Origin: an uncultured Bacteroidales bacterium
GTDB taxonomy: Bacteria > Bacteroidota > Bacteroidia > Bacteroidales > Paludibacteraceae
Length of the DNA stretch: 45,218 bases
Reading direction: 5' to 3'
NCBI GenBank assembly: GCA_946614295.1
Contig: CAMOGT010000010.1
Location: forward strand, 1-45,218
Below are positions 1 to 8,825 of this stretch, one piece after another (position 1 is the stretch's first letter; each line of letters begins with the position of its first letter). The position numbers and the translations under genes were made by a program. The notes under the pieces are model-generated. The model saw only the letters and a program-made list of their open reading frames with translations, was not told where the DNA came from and did no database searches.

Positions 1-25
1 CGCCTTAGCGAGTCATCTTGCATTT

Positions 26-45
26 CTCGCGCATCATTGCGCGAG
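26..45. terminator. GC-rich hairpin, possible end of an upstream transcript
   Basis: A perfect 8-bp inverted repeat (CTCGCGCA, loop TCAT, TGCGCGAG) is followed by pyrimidine-rich DNA but not by a clean T run. It could end a transcript entering from the left. No gene was recognised in bases 1-180. A terminator role is inference. Confidence 0.3.
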
Positions 46-140
46 CATCTTTCTCCTCCTCGTCCCTCGTCCCCGCGCGCTGATTTCTCCCGCTACTACG
101 TTGATGGTCTCCGCCTCCCGCTCTCTGTCTTTACCTAAAC

Positions 141-170
141 TGCATATTCCGGCATATTCTGGCATATTTC
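141..170. repeat. three 10-bp direct repeats ahead of a promoter
   Basis: Three consecutive decamers of the form GCATATTCYG lie just upstream of the -33 box at 181. The period is about one helical turn, so this could be a protein-binding site, but it may equally be one of the many simple repeats in this genome. Confidence 0.5.
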
Positions 171-180
171 TGCCTAAAAA

Positions 181-213
181 TTTGCATATGTCGATTTTTT
201 GTAGTACCTTTGC
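181..213 (+). promoter_or_regulatory. Bacteroidetes-type promoter for the small membrane ORF
   Basis: TTTG at 181-184, a 20-base spacer, and TACCTTTGC at 205-213 match the Bacteroidetes primary-sigma promoter. The -33 box continues as TTTGCATATGTC, close to the boxes at 491, 25539 and 36256 (minus strand). Transcription would start near 220. Confidence 0.75.
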
Positions 214-269
214 GGCGTCAAAATACTTACGAACAATGAAACAGAATTATCTATTACGGCGAGAGAAAG

Positions 270-455
270 ATGCTCGGGTGGGCAATTGCATTTGCCGTTT
301 TTGAGATCGGTTTTGTGACTGCTTTCTCTATTTACCAGTTTACGGGCAGTCGGACCGCTGCGGCTGTCTTCGCTCTGTTCTCCATGGGCGTAGTGGTCTG
401 CAAGCTGGTCTATTATATCAAGTGGATCAAACGGTTAAAACCTCAAAATGTGTAA
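270..455 (+). CDS. small two-helix membrane protein, function unknown
   Basis: This 61-residue ORF is mostly hydrophobic, with two likely membrane helices (about residues 3-23 and 30-50) and a basic C-terminal tail (KWIKRLKPQNV). It has its own upstream promoter at 181-213 and ends before the rimP promoter, so it looks like a separate short transcript. I do not recognise a family. An ATG at 236 opens a different frame of only 22 codons that overlaps this start; it could be a leader peptide or chance. The purine-rich GAGAGAAAG lies just before the chosen ATG. The call as a real gene rests on hydrophobic pattern and promoter position. Confidence 0.5.
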   Translation: MLGWAIAFAVFEIGFVTAFSIYQFTGSRTAAAVFALFSMGVVVCKLVYYIKWIKRLKPQNV

Positions 456-490
456 AAAACTCAAATAAAATTAATTTTATTGCGCAAATA

Positions 491-523
491 TTTGCGTATG
501 TCAAAAAAAAGTAGTATCTTTGC
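491..523 (+). promoter_or_regulatory. promoter of the rimP-nusA-infB operon
   Basis: TTTG at 491-494, a 20-base spacer, and TATCTTTGC at 515-523. The sequence from the -33 box through the spacer is nearly identical to the promoter of the lipoprotein gene at 36224-36256 on the minus strand. Transcription likely starts near 530, leaving a leader of about 50 bases. Confidence 0.8.
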
Positions 524-577
524 AGCGTGAATTGAATGAGGGGACCCCGAAAGGAGTTCCCTCGTCGTATAAGATAT

Positions 578-1057
578 ATGGAAAAGAAACAGTTACAGGA
601 ATGGATTGAGCAGTACCTGAAGGGTACGGAGTATGAGTTGGTAACCCTTGAGATCTCGGCGGGGAACGACATCCTCGTGGAGGTGGACAGACTTGCCGGA
701 GTGGATGTGGATTTCTGCGCGGAGCTGAACCGGTTCCTCGTGGAGAAGATTGAGAATTCAGCTTTCAGCTTTCAGCCTTCAGATTTGGACTACTCCTTGG
801 AAGTGGGCTCGGTGAGTCTGACCGACCCCTTCAAAACCAAAATGCAGTTCGAGAAGAACCTCGGGCACGAGGTCGAAGCGTTGGTGGAAGGCAAGAAGTA
901 CCGCGGCCAGCTCGTCTCTGTGGATGAAGAGACGTTCTCCGTCGATTGCGAGGAGAAGGTATCCGTGGAGGGCAAGAAACGCAAGGAGACGCAGGTCGTG
1001 ACCCACACCTGGCGGTACGACGAACCCAAGTATGTGAAATATGATTTAAAATTCTAA
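578..1057 (+). CDS. rimP: ribosome maturation factor RimP
   Basis: RimP assists assembly of the 30S ribosomal subunit in the cytoplasm. The 159-residue product has the usual N-terminal alpha/beta domain (residues 1-80, with the VGSVSLTDPF segment matching the family's VxSPGxxxPL region) and a C-terminal SH3-like beta barrel (about 90-159). The frame is open from 536, but the ATG at 578 gives the normal family start. The order rimP-nusA-infB is widespread in bacteria and supports the call. Odd point: residues 60-69 (NSAFSFQPSD) come from a 7-bp tandem repeat at 757-782 and appear to add a short loop before the conserved EDYxLEVGS-type strand. nusA begins 6 bases downstream. Confidence 0.93.
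   Translation: MEKKQLQEWIEQYLKGTEYELVTLEISAGNDILVEVDRLAGVDVDFCAELNRFLVEKIENSAFSFQPSDLDYSLEVGSVSLTDPFKTKMQFEKNLGHEVEALVEGKKYRGQLVSVDEETFSVDCEEKVSVEGKKRKETQVVTHTWRYDEPKYVKYDLKF
757..782 (+). repeat. 7-bp tandem repeat inside rimP
   Basis: Consecutive copies of a TTCAGCT-like heptamer (about 3.5 units) fall inside rimP and encode NSAFSFQPS. Seven bases is not a multiple of three, so successive copies are read in different frames, yet the gene stays open. Confidence 0.7.
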
Positions 1058-1063
1058 ATAAAA

Positions 1064-2326
1064 ATGGCAACAGCAAAAAACCAGGAGTCAATCAACTTGA
1101 TTGACATTTTCTCGGAGTTCAAGGACTTCAAACGTATTGACAAAAAGACCCTCATCACCGTATTGGAGGAGTCGTTCAAGAGCGTGATCGCAAAGATGTA
1201 CGGTCCGTCGGCGGACTACACCGTTATCGTCAACCCCGACAAGGGTGATTTGGAGATTTACCGTAACCGTCTGGTGATGGAGGATGGCGATGTAGCCAAC
1301 CCCGACACGCAGATTGCGCTGAGCGACGCCCTCAAGCTCGATGACGAAGCGGAGGTAGGCGAGGAGGTAACCGACCGCGTGGAACTGGCTTCCTTCGGCC
1401 GCCGTATGATCCTCAACCTCCGTCAGACCCTCGCCTCCAAGATCCTGGAGCTGCAGAAAGAGGTGCTCTACCAGAAATACAAAGAGATGATCGGTCAGAT
1501 CGTTTCCGGCGAACTCTATCAGGTGTGGAAGAAAGAGATGCTGCTCCTCGACGAGGAGGGCAACGAGCTCTATCTGCCTAAAGCCAACCAGATCCCGACC
1601 GACTACTACCGCAAGGGCGACATCGTACGCGCCGTAGTGGTGCAGGTGGATAACAAGAACCAGAACCCCAAGATCATCCTCAGCCGTACCGCGCCGCTCT
1701 TCCTGCAACGTATGTTCGAGCAGGAGGTGCCGGAGGTGAAGGAAGGACTGATCGCCATCAAGAACATCGCCCGTATCCCGGGTGAGCGCGCCAAGGTGGC
1801 TGTGGAGACCTTCGACGACCGCATTGACCCGGTAGGCGCCTGCGTGGGTGTGAAGGGTGCGCGTATCCATGGTATCGTGCGCGAACTGCGTAACGAGAAC
1901 ATCGACGTAATCAACTACACCTCCAACGTGAACCTTTATATCCAGCGTGCGCTCGCTCCCGCGAAGATCAGCTCCATGGAGATAGACGAGGAGAACAAGA
2001 AGGCAAAGGTTTATCTCCTGCCGGAGGAAGTGAGCATGGCTATCGGCAAGGGCGGTTACAACGTGAAGCTCGCCTCCATGCTCACGGGCTACGAGATTGA
2101 CGTTTACCGCGAGATCAACGAGGAAGACCTCGATGATATCTACCTCGACGAGTTCAACGACGAGATCGACCAGTGGGTGATCGACGCCTTCAAGGCAATC
2201 GGTCTAGACACCGCCAAAGAGGTGCTCGGTACCAGCAAGGAGGATCTGCTCCGCCGTACCGACCTCGAGGAGGAGACCATCGACGAGGTGCTCCGCATTC
2301 TCGCCGCTGAGTTCGCAAACGATTAA
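1064..2326 (+). CDS. nusA: transcription termination/antitermination factor NusA
   Basis: NusA binds RNA polymerase and RNA and controls pausing, termination and antitermination. The 420-residue product shows the expected order: an N-terminal polymerase-binding domain (1-130), an S1 domain (about 143-205), and two KH domains with the motifs GACVGVKGARI (near 258) and AIGKGGYNVKLA (near 326). The C-terminal part (about 378-415) is a single helix-hairpin-helix-like segment (AIGLDTAKEVLG and LLRRTDLEEETIDEVL), not the two long acidic repeats of the E. coli protein; this shorter form is usual in Bacteroidetes. It lies 6 bases after rimP and 52 bases before infB. Confidence 0.96.
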   Translation: MATAKNQESINLIDIFSEFKDFKRIDKKTLITVLEESFKSVIAKMYGPSADYTVIVNPDKGDLEIYRNRLVMEDGDVANPDTQIALSDALKLDDEAEVGEEVTDRVELASFGRRMILNLRQTLASKILELQKEVLYQKYKEMIGQIVSGELYQVWKKEMLLLDEEGNELYLPKANQIPTDYYRKGDIVRAVVVQVDNKNQNPKIILSRTAPLFLQRMFEQEVPEVKEGLIAIKNIARIPGERAKVAVETFDDRIDPVGACVGVKGARIHGIVRELRNENIDVINYTSNVNLYIQRALAPAKISSMEIDEENKKAKVYLLPEEVSMAIGKGGYNVKLASMLTGYEIDVYREINEEDLDDIYLDEFNDEIDQWVIDAFKAIGLDTAKEVLGTSKEDLLRRTDLEEETIDEVLRILAAEFAND

Positions 2327-2378
2327 TTAACCATTTTTCCTCCGAAGGCAAGGAGAATAAACACCTGCCAAAGAGATT

Positions 2379-5045
2379 ATGGCAATAAAGTTAATTAAAG
2401 CATGTAAAGAATTAAACATAGGCATGGCTACTCTCACCGCGTGGTGCGAGAAGAACGGCCATCCGGTAGAGTCGGACCCGAACGTGCGTATCGACGATGA
2501 TCTGTATCTGCTCTTAGCCAAGGAGTTTGCCAAGGACTTAGCCGTTAAGATCGAGGCGGACCGTCAGGCGGCGGAGCGTCAGGCGCGTGAGGATGCAGAA
2601 CGTGCTGCCGCGGAAGCCGCCAAGAAAGCCGCTGCGGAGGCTGCTGCGAAGAAAGCAGCGGAAGAAGCGGCTAAGAAAGCCGCAGAGGCGGCAGCCAAGA
2701 AGGCTGCGGCGGAGAAAGCTGCGGCAGAGGCCAAAGCCCGGGAAGAGGCTCGCAAAGCAGCGGAAGAAGCGACTAAGAAAGCCGCAGAGGCAGCTGCTCC
2801 CAAACCCGCTCCGGAGGCTTCGAAAGCACCCGAAGCACCCAAGCCGGCCCCGAAGAAAGAGATCTTCACCCTCGGCAAACCCGAACTCAAAGACGGACCG
2901 AAAGTAATCGGCAAGATAGACCTCGATGCCATCGACACCTCTACCCGTCCGGCGAAGAAGACCAAGGAGCAGAAACGCAAAGAGCGCGAGGAGCGTCAGC
3001 AGGCGCAGCAGGCACAACAACAGGCTGCCGCCGAGAAACGCAAACGCGAGCGGTTCAAGAACAACGCTACCAAGGTCGATCCGAACGACAAGCGCAACCA
3101 GGCGGGTAAGAAATCCAAGAAGAACCAGCCCCGTGAGGCTACGCAGGAGGAGGTGGATAAGGCACTGAAAGAAACGCTTAACCGTCTCCAGCAGAAGCAG
3201 AACAAGTCCAATACCTCCAAGTACAAACGTGAGCGCCGTGAACAGGAACGCGAGAAGCACGAACTTGAGATCATGGAGGCACAGGAGCAATCCAAAGTGC
3301 TCAAACTGACTGAGTTCGTAACGGCAAACGACCTGGCGGTGATGATGAACGTGCCGGTGAACAAGATCATCGCTACCTGTATGAGCCTCGGCCTCTTCGT
3401 GTCCATCAACCAGCGTCTCGACGCCGAGACGATCAACCTCGTAGCCGAGGAGTTCGGATTCCAGACCGAGTACGTGGCAGCGCACGTGGTAGAGGAGATC
3501 AACGCCGACGAGGTGGTCAACGACGAGGATGTGGAGTCCCGCTGTCCGATCGTGACTGTAATGGGTCACGTGGACCACGGTAAGACCTCGCTGCTCGACC
3601 ATATCCGCAACGCGAACGTGATTGCCGGAGAGGCGGGTGGTATCACCCAGCACATCGGTGCCTACAACGTCAAACTGAAAAACGGACAGCATATCACGTT
3701 CCTCGATACCCCTGGTCACGCCGCCTTCACCGCCATGCGTGCCCGTGGTGCCAAAGTGACGGATATAGCGATTATCATCATCGCAGCCGACGACGCTGTC
3801 ATGCCGCAGACCGTCGAGGCAATAAACCATGCCCAGGCTGCCGGCGTGCCGATGGTGTTCGCCATCAACAAGGTCGATAAGCCGGGTGCCAACCCCGATA
3901 AGATCCGTGAGCAGCTGTCGAACATGAACATCCTCGTGGAGGACTGGGGCGGCAAGTACCAGTGCCAGGAGATCTCCGCGAAGAAAGGTACGGGTGTCTA
4001 TGAGCTTCTGGAGAAAGTGCTCCTCGAGGCGGAGATGCTTGACCTCAAAGCCAACCCGAAACGCCGTGCCAAAGGTTCGGTCATCGAGTCCTCGCTCGAC
4101 AAGGGCCGCGGCTACGTAGCTACGCTGCTCGTACAGGACGGTACGCTCCACATGGGCGATATCGTGCTCGCCGGTACGTTCCACGGCCGTATCAAAGCCA
4201 TGTTCAACGAGCGCGGACAGAAGATCACGGAGGTACGCCCGGGCGAACCCTGCTCGATTCTTGGTCTCAACGGTGCACCGCAGGCGGGTGACGAGTTCAA
4301 CGTACTGCCCACCGAGCAGGAGGCGCGCGAGATTGCCAACAAACGTGAGCAGCTGCAGCGTGAGCAGTCTATCCGCACGAAGAAACACGTGGGCTTGGAA
4401 GAGATCGGACGCCGTCTGGCTATCGGTGATTTCAAGGAGTTGAACATCATTGTCAAGGCGGATGTGGACGGCTCGGTAGAGGCTATCAAAGACTCGCTGC
4501 TCAAACTCTCCACGGAGAATATCCAAGTCAATGTGATCCACGGCGCCGTAGGTGCCATCTCGGACAGCGACGTGATGCTTGCTGCGGCTTCCGATGCCAT
4601 CATCGTCGGCTTCAACGTCCGTCCGACCGGTACCGCCCGCAAGATGGCGGAGACCGAGGAGGTGGATATACGTATCTACTCGATCATCTATGATGCCATC
4701 AACGAGGTCAAGGCGGCCATGGAAGGTATGTTGGCTCCGGAGGTGAAGGAGGAAGTGACGGCTACCCTGGAGGTGCTCCAGACCTTCCATATATCGAAGG
4801 TCGGCACGATTGCCGGTTGTATCGTCCGCGAGGGTAAGATCAAACGCGGTAACAAGGTACGCGTCATCCGTGACGGTATCGTGATCAAGACCGCCGAACT
4901 GGCATCCCTCAAGCATGTCAAGGATGATATCAAGGAAGCCGGCGTGAACACCGAGTGCGGTCTCTCGCTCAAGGCATATGACGACCTCAAGGAGGGCGAT
5001 ATACTCGAGGCATTCGAAGAAGTAGAAGTAGCGAAGACGCTGTAA
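2379..5045 (+). CDS. infB: translation initiation factor IF-2
   Basis: IF-2 is the GTPase that brings initiator tRNA to the ribosome. The 888-residue product begins with an IF2_N-like segment (residues 1-50), then a long charged low-complexity region rich in Ala, Lys, Glu and Gln (about 55-310), a second IF2_N-like segment (about 312-370), and the GTPase domain. The G motifs are clear: GHVDHGKT (396-403), DTPGH (443-447) and NKVD (497-500). Domains II-IV follow to the end. The size fits Bacteroidetes IF-2. The low-complexity codons create very long false ORFs on both strands. It is the last gene of the rimP operon, with a weak hairpin at 5066-5078 after it. Confidence 0.97.
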   Translation: MAIKLIKACKELNIGMATLTAWCEKNGHPVESDPNVRIDDDLYLLLAKEFAKDLAVKIEADRQAAERQAREDAERAAAEAAKKAAAEAAAKKAAEEAAKKAAEAAAKKAAAEKAAAEAKAREEARKAAEEATKKAAEAAAPKPAPEASKAPEAPKPAPKKEIFTLGKPELKDGPKVIGKIDLDAIDTSTRPAKKTKEQKRKEREERQQAQQAQQQAAAEKRKRERFKNNATKVDPNDKRNQAGKKSKKNQPREATQEEVDKALKETLNRLQQKQNKSNTSKYKRERREQEREKHELEIMEAQEQSKVLKLTEFVTANDLAVMMNVPVNKIIATCMSLGLFVSINQRLDAETINLVAEEFGFQTEYVAAHVVEEINADEVVNDEDVESRCPIVTVMGHVDHGKTSLLDHIRNANVIAGEAGGITQHIGAYNVKLKNGQHITFLDTPGHAAFTAMRARGAKVTDIAIIIIAADDAVMPQTVEAINHAQAAGVPMVFAINKVDKPGANPDKIREQLSNMNILVEDWGGKYQCQEISAKKGTGVYELLEKVLLEAEMLDLKANPKRRAKGSVIESSLDKGRGYVATLLVQDGTLHMGDIVLAGTFHGRIKAMFNERGQKITEVRPGEPCSILGLNGAPQAGDEFNVLPTEQEAREIANKREQLQREQSIRTKKHVGLEEIGRRLAIGDFKELNIIVKADVDGSVEAIKDSLLKLSTENIQVNVIHGAVGAISDSDVMLAAASDAIIVGFNVRPTGTARKMAETEEVDIRIYSIIYDAINEVKAAMEGMLAPEVKEEVTATLEVLQTFHISKVGTIAGCIVREGKIKRGNKVRVIRDGIVIKTAELASLKHVKDDIKEAGVNTECGLSLKAYDDLKEGDILEAFEEVEVAKTL

Positions 5046-5065
5046 GTGGATTTGAGAATTTCTTA

Positions 5066-5078
5066 GCCCCAGAGGGGC
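5066..5078 (+). terminator. weak hairpin after infB
   Basis: GCCCC-AGA-GGGGC forms a 5-bp GC stem with a 3-base loop just after the infB stop. There is no T run, so this may be only a partial terminator, or just a palindrome. Confidence 0.35.
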
Positions 5079-5103
5079 ACGATTATTTGAAGATTTGAAG
5101 ATT

Positions 5104-6300
5104 ATGAATAAGTTCTTTCGAATATTATATCTCGCACCGCTGTCTTTTCTCCTGACAGGCTGCTGGACGGCATCGATTATAACGATCCCGTCGCCCTCGG
5201 ACGTACGTGAGATCGAACGGTTCTCGAGCTACGTGACAACGGTGAAGACCCCGAAGCCCAAGGTAACGACTGTGACTACTTTTGTAGCTACGAACTACAA
5301 CACCGATCCGTCGTTCTATCTTGACCTCAATGCCGTGGCTGCCGCTTTCGCGGAGAGCCGCAGTACGCGTGAGTTTGAGCAGATACTCAACTCGAGCCGG
5401 TATATGATCAATAACCTGGATCTCAATCGCGACGGGTGGGTGGACTACCTGCGCGTGATTGAGACCCGCCAGGGCTATTACCACGCCTATCTGATTCAGT
5501 CGTGCGTGGGTGCGGGGCTGTTTCAGGATGTCGCGACGCTGGTTGCCGAGCGGCAGGCGAATGCGCTGTACGTGGAGGTGATCGGCGACCCGTATTTGTA
5601 CGGCTATAACTACATCGTCCGTCCGGTGTTCGTCAAGACTCCGGCTATGTGGGACGTCTATGGCCGCCCGACTTACGCAGTGTGGTCATCGCCGTATTAC
5701 TACGGCAACTACCCTTCGTACTACACGCGTCCCCGGCCGGTCTATCTGAACCACTACCAGGCGTACGTGACGACCTATCTGACCAACCATCATTACTGCC
5801 ACCGCTGCGATTATCCGTCGCAACCGCATTACAGCGGTTATACGCAGATGACGCGTACCTACGTGCGAAATGACTACCGCGACCAGCACCCCGAGAACTC
5901 GTTCGAGCGCCGCGTGACAGCCTCTGCGACTCAGGCAGGCAAGTCCGTCCGTAACACCGCGCAACTCCGCACGGAGGTAGAGAAGAGCGCAACTACCACT
6001 ACCAGAACCTCCTCTGCTTCCCGCGTAGCGGCAACGCCGGGCACGACGGTCAATACGCGCGTGAATAGAAACGGAACGACCCGCACCACGGTGAAGACCA
6101 CCGACAGTACAGGTCGTACGACTACTGTGAAACGTGAGAGCGGATCGTCCACTCGTTCCGGCGGAACAAGTACCCGCACCAGCGGATCGAGCACCCGCTC
6201 AAGCAGTACTACCCGTACGAGCAGTACCGGCGGGTCGGTTAGATCCTCTCAAGGCACGACAACCGAATCCAACCCTCGTTCGAGCCGACGCGCACGTTAG
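5104..6300 (+). CDS. large surface or periplasmic lipoprotein, function unknown
   Basis: The 398-residue product starts with a lipoprotein signal peptide and lipobox LLTGC, with Cys20 as the lipid-attached residue. The frame is open from a TTG at 5095, but the ATG at 5104 fits the signal peptide. Residues 106-117 (DLNRDGWVDYLR) resemble an EF-hand or dockerin-type calcium loop. The middle is rich in Tyr, Pro and Arg; from about residue 290 the protein is a Ser/Thr/Arg low-complexity tail that may be an extended stalk. I do not recognise a named family with certainty. Odd point: the last 62 bases overlap the end of batE, read from the opposite strand. The gene follows infB by 58 bases, with no strong promoter seen between them. 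Confidence 0.8.
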   Translation: MNKFFRILYLAPLSFLLTGCWTASIITIPSPSDVREIERFSSYVTTVKTPKPKVTTVTTFVATNYNTDPSFYLDLNAVAAAFAESRSTREFEQILNSSRYMINNLDLNRDGWVDYLRVIETRQGYYHAYLIQSCVGAGLFQDVATLVAERQANALYVEVIGDPYLYGYNYIVRPVFVKTPAMWDVYGRPTYAVWSSPYYYGNYPSYYTRPRPVYLNHYQAYVTTYLTNHHYCHRCDYPSQPHYSGYTQMTRTYVRNDYRDQHPENSFERRVTASATQAGKSVRNTAQLRTEVEKSATTTTRTSSASRVAATPGTTVNTRVNRNGTTRTTVKTTDSTGRTTTVKRESGSSTRSGGTSTRTSGSSTRSSSTTRTSSTGGSVRSSQGTTTESNPRSSRRAR

Positions 6301-6976
6301 ACCACTCGCCGATCGTTTCGCGGATGGTCACTTTCGTGCCCTCGTGAAGCGTGAAGAGGTCCGTGCCGGAGCGGTCCGGAGAGGATTTGGCATTAACGAC
6401 ACCCTGTGTGATGACAGCCTCATTGCGCAGGGTGTCTCTTTGATGCAGCGAGTGCGCATTGAGCCCCGCGCACAACGAGAAGAGCAGGGCAACCCACGCG
6501 ATGTGGAAAGCACTCTTGCGGAGCCAGGGAAGGCGACCGAGAAGGAACACCAATACACCTATCAGCGCCAAGATAAAGAGGCTGACAGAGAGCCGGAACC
6601 ACGTACGCTCACTCAGCCCGTTGCGGATCGTCCGCGCCCATGAGGAGAGGAAGAAATCCTGATCCTTGATATTATCCGTGATACGGCTTTGCGCAAAAGC
6701 CAGATTGTATTGCGCATCCTTGTAATTGGGCTTCAGCCGCAGTGCACGCTCGTAGTTTAGGATCGCCTGTGCCAACTCGCCCTGCTTAAAGCGGGCATTA
6801 CCGAGGTTGTAATACAATACCTCGTTCGGTTGCTCTGCCAACAGCGCCTCATAGCCTTTGGCAGCCTCTTCGTAACGCCCCTCCGCATACGCGGCATTCG
6901 CCTCGTCAAAGGCACTCTGTGCATAAATGGACAAAGTGACAAAGTACAATGTACAAAGGATAATTATCTTTTTCAT
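6239..6976 (-). CDS. batE: BatE, TPR and SH3 protein of the aerotolerance operon
   Basis: The 245-residue product has a signal peptide (cut likely after YAQ, residue 20), TPR repeats (about 22-98, with YYNLGNARFKQGELAQAI as a clear TPR helix pair), two membrane helices (128-148 and 155-174), and a bacterial SH3-like domain at the end (about 185-245). This is the layout of BatE in Bacteroides. TPR and SH3 modules suggest a scaffold role in a membrane complex with the BatA/BatB proteins. Its ATG overlaps the batD stop by 4 bases (ATGA), so translation is probably coupled. The 3' end overlaps the convergent lipoprotein gene by 62 bases. Confidence 0.9.
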   Translation of the reverse strand: MKKIIILCTLYFVTLSIYAQSAFDEANAAYAEGRYEEAAKGYEALLAEQPNEVLYYNLGNARFKQGELAQAILNYERALRLKPNYKDAQYNLAFAQSRITDNIKDQDFFLSSWARTIRNGLSERTWFRLSVSLFILALIGVLVFLLGRLPWLRKSAFHIAWVALLFSLCAGLNAHSLHQRDTLRNEAVITQGVVNAKSSPDRSGTDLFTLHEGTKVTIRETIGEWSNVRVGSNEGWIRLSCLERI

Positions 6977-8823
6977 ATCTTTTCGTTTTCCAGATTGTTA
7001 ATCAAGTTCGTAGTAGCGGTGTAGAGATCGTCCATACCATGGTCCGTAGAAGGCGCGTAACGGGCAAACTCCGCCGTGGAGAGCACGTCCATTACCTCTT
7101 TGATCAACGCCTCCGAGACGCCTTTTTGGGAGAGAATAGACGCTATATTCTCTTTGTTGAGGTCCGCCGTGGGGATAGACAGACGGTCGCTGAGGTAAGT
7201 CCAGGCTGCGCGCTCGATCTCCTCGTAGAAATGATCCTTGTCGTTCGCCTTGAGAGCTGCGGCAGCCGCTTTAAGGCGTTTCTGGGCAACCTTGTTGGCG
7301 TGTTTGTACCGCATCCTCGTGATGTCCGCAGCCTCTTTGATCTGCTTGCGGAGTACGACGAGCAGCACGAGCGCGATGATCAGCGGCACTACATACCACA
7401 ACCAGAGGTATTGGTAGCCGGCGGCGGACAGCTGACGGCTCTTCTTTGCCTTCAGCGGCTTGGTATTGATGTACCGGATATCCGAGCCCAGTTGCTTGAT
7501 GTCCTCTTTCTGGGCATGATAAACGACGGCTCCCTCCTCGGCGGAGGATGCGGCACCTGCTTGTGCGCCCGCACCGCGTTTGACATTCACGGTGTATTCC
7601 GGCGTGGTGAGCGTCTTGTAGGCTTTCTCGTCAATGTCGAAATAACTGAACTTGACCGCCGGAATGGTGTATTCACCGGCGCTACGCGGGATAGCAAGAT
7701 ACTCGATGGACTTCGTGCCGCTCACGCCTGCCGTAGTGGTGTTGAAGTTATTGGTCACCTTCGGGTCGTACGGCTCAAACCCTTCCGGCCAGTCGATAGC
7801 CGGAGTCTTGAGCAGTTTCATGTTACCCGCGCCGGAGATGTCCAGTTTGATGGTCACCGCCTCGTTGGCTTGCACCTCGGTCTGCGAGATAGAAGGAGTG
7901 AGGGTGAACTTACCCACGCCTCCGCTGAACCCGGCAGGCTTGCCACCAGGCAGGGAAGCTACATGTATAGTCACACCCGGCGCGGTGAGCATCTTTGTCA
8001 CGTTGGTGTACGAACCGAAGAAATCATCGAATATACTCCGTGCCCGCTGCTGGGTCTGCACGCGGAGCACCGCCTCAAACCGTGCGGGGTCGATCTTGAT
8101 CTCGCCCGAGTGCTGCGGGTAGAGGATGGTGCGGTAGAGTACTGCCGTCTGGTAGTTACGGCCGTTGTAGTGCTCGAGCTCTGTCTGTATCTCGCCTTGC
8201 TCCAGCTCCTGTTTGAGGAAGCCAGTGAACTCTGGCAGCTTGGTGTTGTTGGTCAGTTGCGCGACATCGACGTTCGCGAAATAGAGCTTGTAGGTGATCA
8301 TGAGTGCTTCCTGCTCGTGTACACGCGTCTTGGAGGCTATCGTGCGCACGAAGAGGTTCTCAGAGGTCACTGCGCCGGAGCTGCTCTGGGAACTCTGAGT
8401 ACCCGGATTACTCTGATTACTCTGATTTCCCTGCGCAGGCTGCTGGTCCTCCGGCAGGACCTGTATCCGCACGCCGTTGGACTGCACGTTCTCGCCGTCC
8501 ACTTTGACGGTCGCGGGACCGATGGTGAACGTACCTTCTTTCTGCGCCATGAGCATATACGTATAGGTCTGCTCAAAGGACGAAGTGCGTTTGCCGTTCA
8601 CGAACGAGGTACTACTGCTGGTTGAGGTATACGGTCCGCTCAGAACATCGAAATCCGTGAACTCCGGCGCACGCAGATCGCGGCTCCGCTGGTTCACGGT
8701 ATAGGTCACCTGGAACGGTCTGCCCACTACCACTTGTTTGGGCGCTTGTGCCCTGAAAACCACCTCATCGGCAAAAACCGACAAGGTGATAAACGATAAT
8801 ACTATTAATGCAAATTTTCTCAT
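6973..8823 (-). CDS. batD: BatD, oxygen-tolerance family protein
   Basis: The product (616 residues from the ATG at 8823) has a signal peptide ending near VFADEVV, a long extracytoplasmic part of beta-rich domains, one membrane helix (about 471-490, WLWYVVPLIIALVLLVVL), and a cytoplasmic helical tail. This matches the BatD/oxygen tolerance family. A further ATG at 8832 would add three residues and overlap batC; I chose 8823 because it gives a standard signal peptide and a 2-base gap to batC. Near residue 130-140 a 9-bp tandem repeat encodes NQSNQSNPG inside a Ser/Asn/Gln linker. The exact biochemical role of Bat proteins is not known; in Bacteroides the operon was linked to aerotolerance. Confidence 0.92.
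   Translation of the reverse strand: MRKFALIVLSFITLSVFADEVVFRAQAPKQVVVGRPFQVTYTVNQRSRDLRAPEFTDFDVLSGPYTSTSSSTSFVNGKRTSSFEQTYTYMLMAQKEGTFTIGPATVKVDGENVQSNGVRIQVLPEDQQPAQGNQSNQSNPGTQSSQSSSGAVTSENLFVRTIASKTRVHEQEALMITYKLYFANVDVAQLTNNTKLPEFTGFLKQELEQGEIQTELEHYNGRNYQTAVLYRTILYPQHSGEIKIDPARFEAVLRVQTQQRARSIFDDFFGSYTNVTKMLTAPGVTIHVASLPGGKPAGFSGGVGKFTLTPSISQTEVQANEAVTIKLDISGAGNMKLLKTPAIDWPEGFEPYDPKVTNNFNTTTAGVSGTKSIEYLAIPRSAGEYTIPAVKFSYFDIDEKAYKTLTTPEYTVNVKRGAGAQAGAASSAEEGAVVYHAQKEDIKQLGSDIRYINTKPLKAKKSRQLSAAGYQYLWLWYVVPLIIALVLLVVLRKQIKEAADITRMRYKHANKVAQKRLKAAAAALKANDKDHFYEEIERAAWTYLSDRLSIPTADLNKENIASILSQKGVSEALIKEVMDVLSTAEFARYAPSTDHGMDDLYTATTNLINNLENEKI
8406..8432 (-). repeat. 9-bp tandem repeat inside batD
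   Basis: Two perfect copies of GATTACTCT and a diverged third encode the NQSNQSNPG linker of BatD. Here the unit is a multiple of three, so the peptide repeats too. Confidence 0.65.
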
Positions 8824-8825
8824 AC

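Noticed and set aside
101..304. 67-codon plus-strand ORF at the start of the window
   Set aside because: It crosses the promoter at 181-213, so most of it would not be transcribed from that promoter; the only part kept in mind is the 22-codon end from the ATG at 236.
2601..2800. Ala/Lys/Glu codon repeats in infB as the same class of repeat insertion as in other genes
   Set aside because: Charged low-complexity N-terminal regions are usual in IF-2 proteins, so no special event is needed.
2538..4916. 792-codon ORF on the minus strand opposite infB
   Set aside because: It mirrors the infB frame; the product is a low-complexity Leu/Gly/Arg/Val sequence with no domain, while infB on the plus strand is certain.
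7039..8625. 528-codon plus-strand ORF opposite batD
   Set aside because: Antisense shadow of batD, which has a signal peptide, a membrane helix and operon context.
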